DNA of 7,063 bases from positions 1-7,063 of the forward strand of contig CBDUVQ010000047.1 in NCBI GenBank assembly GCA_965370715.1. Reading direction: 5' to 3'. The number at the start of each line of letters is the position of its first letter. Within the stretch, counting starts at the first letter, position 1. The notes under the pieces were generated by a model. The model ran no database searches. It was not told where the DNA came from and worked only from the letters and a program-made list of their open reading frames with translations. The position numbers and the translations under genes were made by a program. Shown one piece after another: positions 3,763-7,063 of the stretch. This stretch comes from JAFCBV01 sp965370715. GTDB lineage: Archaea > EX4484-52 > B79-G9.

Positions 3763-5787
3763 ATGGACAAAAAACTGACAATAGCTCTGGCAGGAAACCC
3801 CAATGTGGGCAAGTCAACGTTATTCAATGCTTTGACCGGAAGCCGTCAGCATGTTGGAAACTGGCCCGGCAAAACCGTGGAGAAAAAAGAAGGGACTCTA
3901 AAGTATAAAGGGCATGAAATCAATGTTGTAGATTTGCCAGGAACCTACAGCCTGACTGCTTACTCTATAGAAGAGCTTGTGGCAAGAGATTTCGTTGTTG
4001 ATGAATGCCCTGATGTTGTTGTCCACATAGTGGATGCAACCAATCTTGAAAGAAACCTGTATCTGGCAGTCCAGCTTATTGAGATGGGTGCCAATGTCAT
4101 TGTCGCCCTCAACATGGTTGACCTTGCAAAAAGGGCGAAGATAACAATAGATGAAAAAAAGATTGCCCATTTTTTGGGTGTGCCTGTTATCAAAATCGAG
4201 GCAAACAAAAAAACAGGGAATGGTAAATTAATGGACAAAGCAATTTCCCTTGCTGAGAAAAAAAAGAAAAAACCGCTTATTACATATGGTGCGGAGCTTG
4301 AAGAGCATATTGCAAAACTCGAAAAATTGATCAAGAAAACAATCAAGCTACCGGAAAGATACGACCCCAAGTGGATTGCCCTCAAATTACTGGAAAATGA
4401 TAATGAAATAATCAATAAAATTAATGCAATTGAAAAAAGCAAAATAATTCTGGAAGAGGCAGCGAAAAACAGGAAACATTTGCAGGATGTTTTCGGGGAA
4501 GATGTTGACACTTCAGTTGCAGACGCGCGCTATGGCTTTATAGGGGGGCTTATGAGAGAGGCTGTTGTGAAAAAAGAAGTTAACCGGCTGAGCGCTTCGG
4601 AGAATCTTGATAAAGTTGTTATGCATCGCGCGCTCGGAATCCCAATCTTTTTTGCGCTGATGTGGATTATGTTTAATGTGACCTTTGCTTTTGGTGCACC
4701 GTTCATGGATATTATTGACACCGGGTTTGGGTGGCTTGCCGAATCCACAGGAACTTTTATTGAAAACACATCTCTGCTGCCTTCATGGGTTGGCTCGCTT
4801 GTGGTTGACGGGATTATCAGCGGTATCGGGTCTGTTCTGATTTTTGTGCCAAATATTTTTCTTTTGTTTATGATGATTGCAATTATGGAGGCTTCCGGCT
4901 ACATGGCAAGAGCTGCATTTATTATGGACAAAGTTATGCACAAAATCGGGCTTCATGGAAAATCATTCATTCCCATGATTATCGGGTTTGGATGCAATGT
5001 GCCTGCCATAATGGCAACAAGGAATCTTGAGAGCGAAAAGGACAGAATTCTTACAATACTCATAAACCCGTTTATGTCTTGCGCGGCAAGGCTGCCTGTG
5101 TATGTGCTGTTTGTGGGGGCGTTTTTTAGCGCGCATCAGGGAACCATTATCTTCCTGATTTATCTTTTCGGGATTTTTGTTGCCCTGCTTAGCGGAATGC
5201 TTTTTAAGAACACTATGTTTCGCGGCCTTTCTTCGCCGCTTGTTATGGAGCTTCCGCCATACAGGTGGCCTGCACCAAAAGGCATATTGATTCATGCATG
5301 TGAAAGGCTGAGCTTGTTTGTAAAGAAGGCAGGTACGATTATTTTTGCGATTGTAATTGTTATATGGGTGCTTGCAAGCATGCCCTGGGGTGTTGAGTAT
5401 GCTTCAGAAGAAAGTGTAATCGGGCAAATGGGTGGTTTTATTGCGCCTGTATTTGGGCCATGCGGCTTCGGGGAATGGCAGCCGGCAGTCGCGCTTATGT
5501 TCGGGTTTGCTGCAAAAGAGGTTGTTGTCGGGACTTTCGGGACACTTTATGATGTGGAAGATGAAGGCCTGGAAGAGCTGATTCACAGCCATTTTACTCC
5601 GTTGTCTGCTGCGTCCTTTATTGTAATGGTGCTTCTTTATGTGCCGTGCATGGCTGTTGTTGCAACAATCAAGCGCGAGACTAATTCATGGAAATGGCCC
5701 ATGTTTGTTGTTGTGTATACCTCTGTTGTTGCATGGGTGTGCGCAACCCTTGTATATCAGGGCGGGCTTTTGCTTGGGTTTGTTTAG
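3763..5787 (+). CDS. feoB: ferrous iron transport protein FeoB
   Basis: A 674-residue FeoB, the GTP-dependent membrane permease for Fe(II). The N-terminal G domain has G1 GNPNVGKS (11-18), switch threonine T38 in PGKTVE, G3 DLPG (57-60) and G4 NMVD (117-120). The G5 region reads EANKKTG, so the serine often seen there is replaced. A charged helical linker (about 155-280) leads into the polytopic core. Conserved core features include GFGCNVPAI with Cys411, NPFMSCAARLPVY with Cys440, and YVPCMAVVATIKRE with Cys629. It ends at GGLLLGFV without the cysteine-rich C-terminal extension of some bacterial FeoBs. ATG 3763 is preferred over TTG 3754 because it starts one base after feoA2 and just before the G domain. 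It is the last gene of the feoA-feoA-feoB run. Its final 69 coding bases plus 5 bp are repeated at 6785-6858. Confidence 0.97.
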   Translation: MDKKLTIALAGNPNVGKSTLFNALTGSRQHVGNWPGKTVEKKEGTLKYKGHEINVVDLPGTYSLTAYSIEELVARDFVVDECPDVVVHIVDATNLERNLYLAVQLIEMGANVIVALNMVDLAKRAKITIDEKKIAHFLGVPVIKIEANKKTGNGKLMDKAISLAEKKKKKPLITYGAELEEHIAKLEKLIKKTIKLPERYDPKWIALKLLENDNEIINKINAIEKSKIILEEAAKNRKHLQDVFGEDVDTSVADARYGFIGGLMREAVVKKEVNRLSASENLDKVVMHRALGIPIFFALMWIMFNVTFAFGAPFMDIIDTGFGWLAESTGTFIENTSLLPSWVGSLVVDGIISGIGSVLIFVPNIFLLFMMIAIMEASGYMARAAFIMDKVMHKIGLHGKSFIPMIIGFGCNVPAIMATRNLESEKDRILTILINPFMSCAARLPVYVLFVGAFFSAHQGTIIFLIYLFGIFVALLSGMLFKNTMFRGLSSPLVMELPPYRWPAPKGILIHACERLSLFVKKAGTIIFAIVIVIWVLASMPWGVEYASEESVIGQMGGFIAPVFGPCGFGEWQPAVALMFGFAAKEVVVGTFGTLYDVEDEGLEELIHSHFTPLSAASFIVMVLLYVPCMAVVATIKRETNSWKWPMFVVVYTSVVAWVCATLVYQGGLLLGFV

Positions 5788-5792
5788 GTTCT
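5719..5792 (+). repeat. direct repeat, left copy (3' end of feoB)
   Basis: This stretch covers the last 22 codons of feoB, its TAG stop and 5 bp beyond. It is 66/74 identical, without gaps, to 6785-6858, an offset of exactly 1066 bp. Similarity falls away abruptly on both sides. Confidence 0.9.
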
Positions 5793-5815
5793 GGATGATG
5801 ATTGCTACGGATGTG

Positions 5816-5821
5816 TTTTTT
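5816..5821 (+). terminator. T-tract after feoB
   Basis: A run of six T residues 29 bp after the feoB stop, without a convincing hairpin. It could end the feo transcript, separating it from the operator-controlled gene at 5861. Confidence 0.3.
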
Positions 5822-5830
5822 GTTGAGTAA

Positions 5831-5850
5831 ATGTTAGGTGTCCCTAACAT
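5831..5850. promoter_or_regulatory. operator O3 before the 5861 membrane-protein gene
   Basis: ATGTTAGGTGTCCCTAACAT is a perfect inverted repeat with 8-bp arms and a 4-base spacer. It shares the TGTTAGG-N4-CCTAACA plan of O1. It ends 10 bases before ATG 5861 and lies upstream of the GGTGA ribosome-binding site. No clear TATA box is seen upstream, so it may repress a weak promoter in the 5788-5830 gap or block read-through from feoB. Confidence 0.75.
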
Positions 5851-5855
5851 GGTGA
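5851..5855 (+). promoter_or_regulatory. ribosome-binding site of the 5861 gene
   Basis: GGTGA, 5 bases before ATG 5861, matches the archaeal anti-Shine-Dalgarno sequence and fixes the start. A site here argues that this gene is read from a leadered transcript, unlike the leaderless regulator. Confidence 0.6.
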
Positions 5856-5860
5856 AATGA

Positions 5861-6712
5861 ATGTTTGGAAAAATTATTGATCTGATTTTAAGTGCACTAG
5901 GTTGCGATTCAGAGAAAGAAACAAAGAATGAAAAGAAATATCCTAAGCGTGTTGCAAATACAGCATCCTGTGAAAGCAATGGCAGTGTGAGTATTAACGA
6001 TTATAGAAATAATGCATCTATCCTTCTGAATCCCTCCACCAGAAAAAGCAGTGGCAGTGTAGAAGTTGAATCTGCAAAGGAGAAGGAAAAATATTCCGGT
6101 ATTCTTGGCGCGTTTCACTACATGAATACGCGGGCAGAGGAGGTTAATTTCGGGAGCAGTGTCACTCACGAATGGGTGCGCGGCATCAGCCGTAAGGTGA
6201 AGTATTATTGCTCTGGGCCGCAGACGGCGATGCTGCTTGTCTTGCTGCCTCTTTTGTATGTGGTTTCGCCAAAGGCTGTAGTTCTTGTGCCCTTGCTTGT
6301 GGCTTTGGGGGCTGTTGCGCTTGTTGTGCAGTCATTTTTGCCTGTCTATATCGGGCTTGATTTTTCGCTTATGGGGGCTGTGCTCGGGTCTGTTTTGTTT
6401 CACCCGGGAATAGGGGTGCTGATTGTGTTTTGCACTTATGTGGTCGCACTGATGCTGCCTTCAGGGCACCAAGACGCTCTTGAGTACGAGAGAATTTTTT
6501 TGTTTTCGTTTCTTGCACTCATCATACCCTATATCCCTATCAATGATGTTATGGTTAAATGTATTGTTGCAACTTATATTGGCGAGTTTTTGGAGATGTT
6601 CTGGCACAAGTATGGGGAAGACTACCCATGGCCTATGGCGTTTTTGAAGGTGTTCCCGCGGTCGCTGATATATATTTATGTTTTTCATTATACACTAAAA
6701 TTTCTTGTTTAA
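5861..6712 (+). CDS. uncharacterised polytopic membrane protein, putatively under DtxR-family control
   Basis: The 283-residue product has two parts. Residues 1-115 are hydrophilic and Ser/Asn/Lys-rich, with a twice-occurring SxGSV motif (39-43 and 63-67), probably a flexible cytoplasmic arm. Residues about 121-282 are strongly hydrophobic with roughly six predicted membrane segments (near 122-136, 139-159, 163-180, 183-199, 212-228 and 262-281, plus an amphipathic stretch at 232-248). Acidic and histidine residues lie in or near the membrane part (D167, H181, H203, E208, D229, E242, E245, H249, D254), including the motif EFLEMFWHKYGEDYPWP (242-258). These could bind a metal, but that is inference. 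I do not recognise the family; the layout loosely recalls small S-component-like membrane proteins. The operator at 5831-5850 ties it to the neighbouring metal regulator, and the whole gene lies between two feoB 3' ends. Confidence 0.8.
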   Translation: MFGKIIDLILSALGCDSEKETKNEKKYPKRVANTASCESNGSVSINDYRNNASILLNPSTRKSSGSVEVESAKEKEKYSGILGAFHYMNTRAEEVNFGSSVTHEWVRGISRKVKYYCSGPQTAMLLVLLPLLYVVSPKAVVLVPLLVALGAVALVVQSFLPVYIGLDFSLMGAVLGSVLFHPGIGVLIVFCTYVVALMLPSGHQDALEYERIFLFSFLALIIPYIPINDVMVKCIVATYIGEFLEMFWHKYGEDYPWPMAFLKVFPRSLIYIYVFHYTLKFLV

Positions 6713-6732
6713 AAACAATATCAAAACAAGAA
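6702..6732 (+). terminator. hairpin over the stop codon of the 5861 gene
   Basis: TTCTTGTTT (6702-6710) and AAACAAGAA (6724-6732) form a perfect 9-bp stem around a 13-base A-rich loop. The stem overlaps the TAA stop at 6710-6712. No T tract follows, so it may protect the 3' end rather than end transcription. Confidence 0.35.
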
Positions 6733-6784
6733 GTCAGATGGCTACGGATTGTAGTCAACTGAAAATGATGTCTTCAGAGAGCAA

Positions 6785-6858
6785 ACATCCCTTGTTGTAT
6801 GGGTATGCGCGACCCTTGTATATCAGGGCGGGCTTTTGCTTGGGTTTGCTTAAGTTCT
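6785..6858 (+). pseudogene. displaced feoB 3'-end remnant (right copy of direct repeat)
   Basis: In one frame this reads TSLVVWVCATLVYQGGLLLG-FA then TAA, against TSVVAWVCATLVYQGGLLLG-FV then TAG at the end of FeoB. Eight bases of 74 differ: five are silent (including the stop) and three give conservative swaps (V/L, A/V, V/A). The frame is closed by TAG at 6752-6754 and has no start codon, so it is not a gene now. It is either the leftover of another feoB or the original gene end displaced by an insertion. The silent bias shows the two copies diverged while both were translated. Confidence 0.85.
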
Positions 6859-6889
6859 TTGTGTTCTACTTGCCGACAAACACGTAATC

Positions 6890-6897
6890 TTTTAATT
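6890..6897 (+). promoter_or_regulatory. TATA box of the U32-family gene
   Basis: TTTTAATT centres about 25 bp before ATG 6918, the spacing of a leaderless archaeal promoter. It begins 32 bp past the feoB remnant. Confidence 0.5.
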
Positions 6898-6917
6898 CCT
6901 CTATTCTAACTAGCAGT

Positions 6918-7063
6918 ATGCAAAAAGTAGAGCTCCTGCTTCCTGCGGGAAACGAAGAATGCCTTAGAGCCGCAGTGAATAATGGCGCGAACGCTGTTTA
7001 TCTTGGGTTGAGTAAATTCAGCGCAAGAAAGTCTGCAGGAAACTTCAATGAAAACAACATATT
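6918..7063 (+). CDS. peptidase U32-family protein, N-terminal fragment
   Basis: ATG 6918 opens a frame that runs off the right edge, giving 48 residues. The start KVELLLPAGNEECLRAAVNN, followed by GANAVYLGL, is the hallmark N-terminus of the U32 family (first strand of a TIM barrel with the LLxPAGN and GADAVYLG motifs). SKFSARKSAGNF matches the next conserved block. Bacterial relatives take part in tRNA or 23S rRNA hydroxylation or act as collagenase-like proteins. Which subfamily this is cannot be told from the visible part. It has its own TATA-like box and is probably unrelated to the iron locus. Confidence 0.88.
   Translation, partial: MQKVELLLPAGNEECLRAAVNNGANAVYLGLSKFSARKSAGNFNENNI

Noticed and set aside
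3960..4511. Minus-strand open frame of 183 codons opposite feoB
   Set aside because: It mirrors the FeoB G domain and linker; its serine- and phenylalanine-rich composition is typical of an antisense shadow.
5971..6060. Short internal repeat encoding SxGSV twice in the 5861 gene
   Set aside because: Only about 15-18 bp and within a low-complexity hydrophilic arm; not enough for a functional repeat claim.
6741..6749. GCTACGGAT shared with 5804-5812 just after feoB
   Set aside because: A single 9-bp match in a different relative position from the 74-bp repeat; chance is the simplest explanation.
6705..6887. Plus-strand open frame through the feoB remnant
   Set aside because: It is out of frame with the FeoB-like reading, which has no start codon; the similarity is at the level of a displaced gene end, not a working gene.

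Overview
The window looks archaeal. TATA-like boxes sit about 25 bp upstream of several start codons (TATTTAAA before the ATG at 2193, TTTAAATA before 2797, TTTTAATT before 6918), the arrangement expected for leaderless archaeal transcripts. Genes are small and tightly packed, and the iron regulator is a short two-domain DtxR-family protein. A small-genome (DPANN-like) archaeon is a reasonable guess, but the window contains no marker that fixes the lineage.

Layout. At 1-155 is the C-terminal tail of a membrane protein, followed by a terminator-like site and the first copy of a dispersed palindromic repeat. At 308-2084, on the minus strand, a ComF-like phosphoribosyltransferase gene overlaps a DprA/Smf-like gene; together they form a two-gene operon with the flavour of DNA uptake and recombination. 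A second copy of the same repeat, here a hairpin with perfect 14-bp arms, lies just upstream of the operon, so the operon is bracketed by same-orientation repeat copies. At 2193-2657 is an unrecognised 154-residue protein.

From 2739 to 5787 is a ferrous-iron uptake locus: a DtxR/MntR-type regulator, two FeoA-like SH3 proteins and the GTPase/permease FeoB. The regulator's promoter is framed by two copies of TGTTAGG-N4-CCTAACA (one perfect, one degenerate). A third, perfect copy lies downstream of feoB, 11 bp before the ATG of an unrecognised polytopic membrane protein (5861-6712). The likely logic is that the metal-bound regulator represses itself, possibly the feo genes, and this membrane protein, which makes the membrane protein a candidate new member of a metal-homeostasis regulon.

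Downstream of that gene, 6785-6858 is a displaced 74-bp near-copy of the 3' end of feoB (66/74 identical, mostly silent changes, stop codon retained). The membrane gene and its operator are therefore flanked by two feoB 3' ends. This could be a relic of a second feoB, or the footprint of integration into the feoB 3' end. The window closes with the N-terminus of a peptidase U32-family protein (from 6918). No tRNA, rRNA, CRISPR array or transposase gene was seen.
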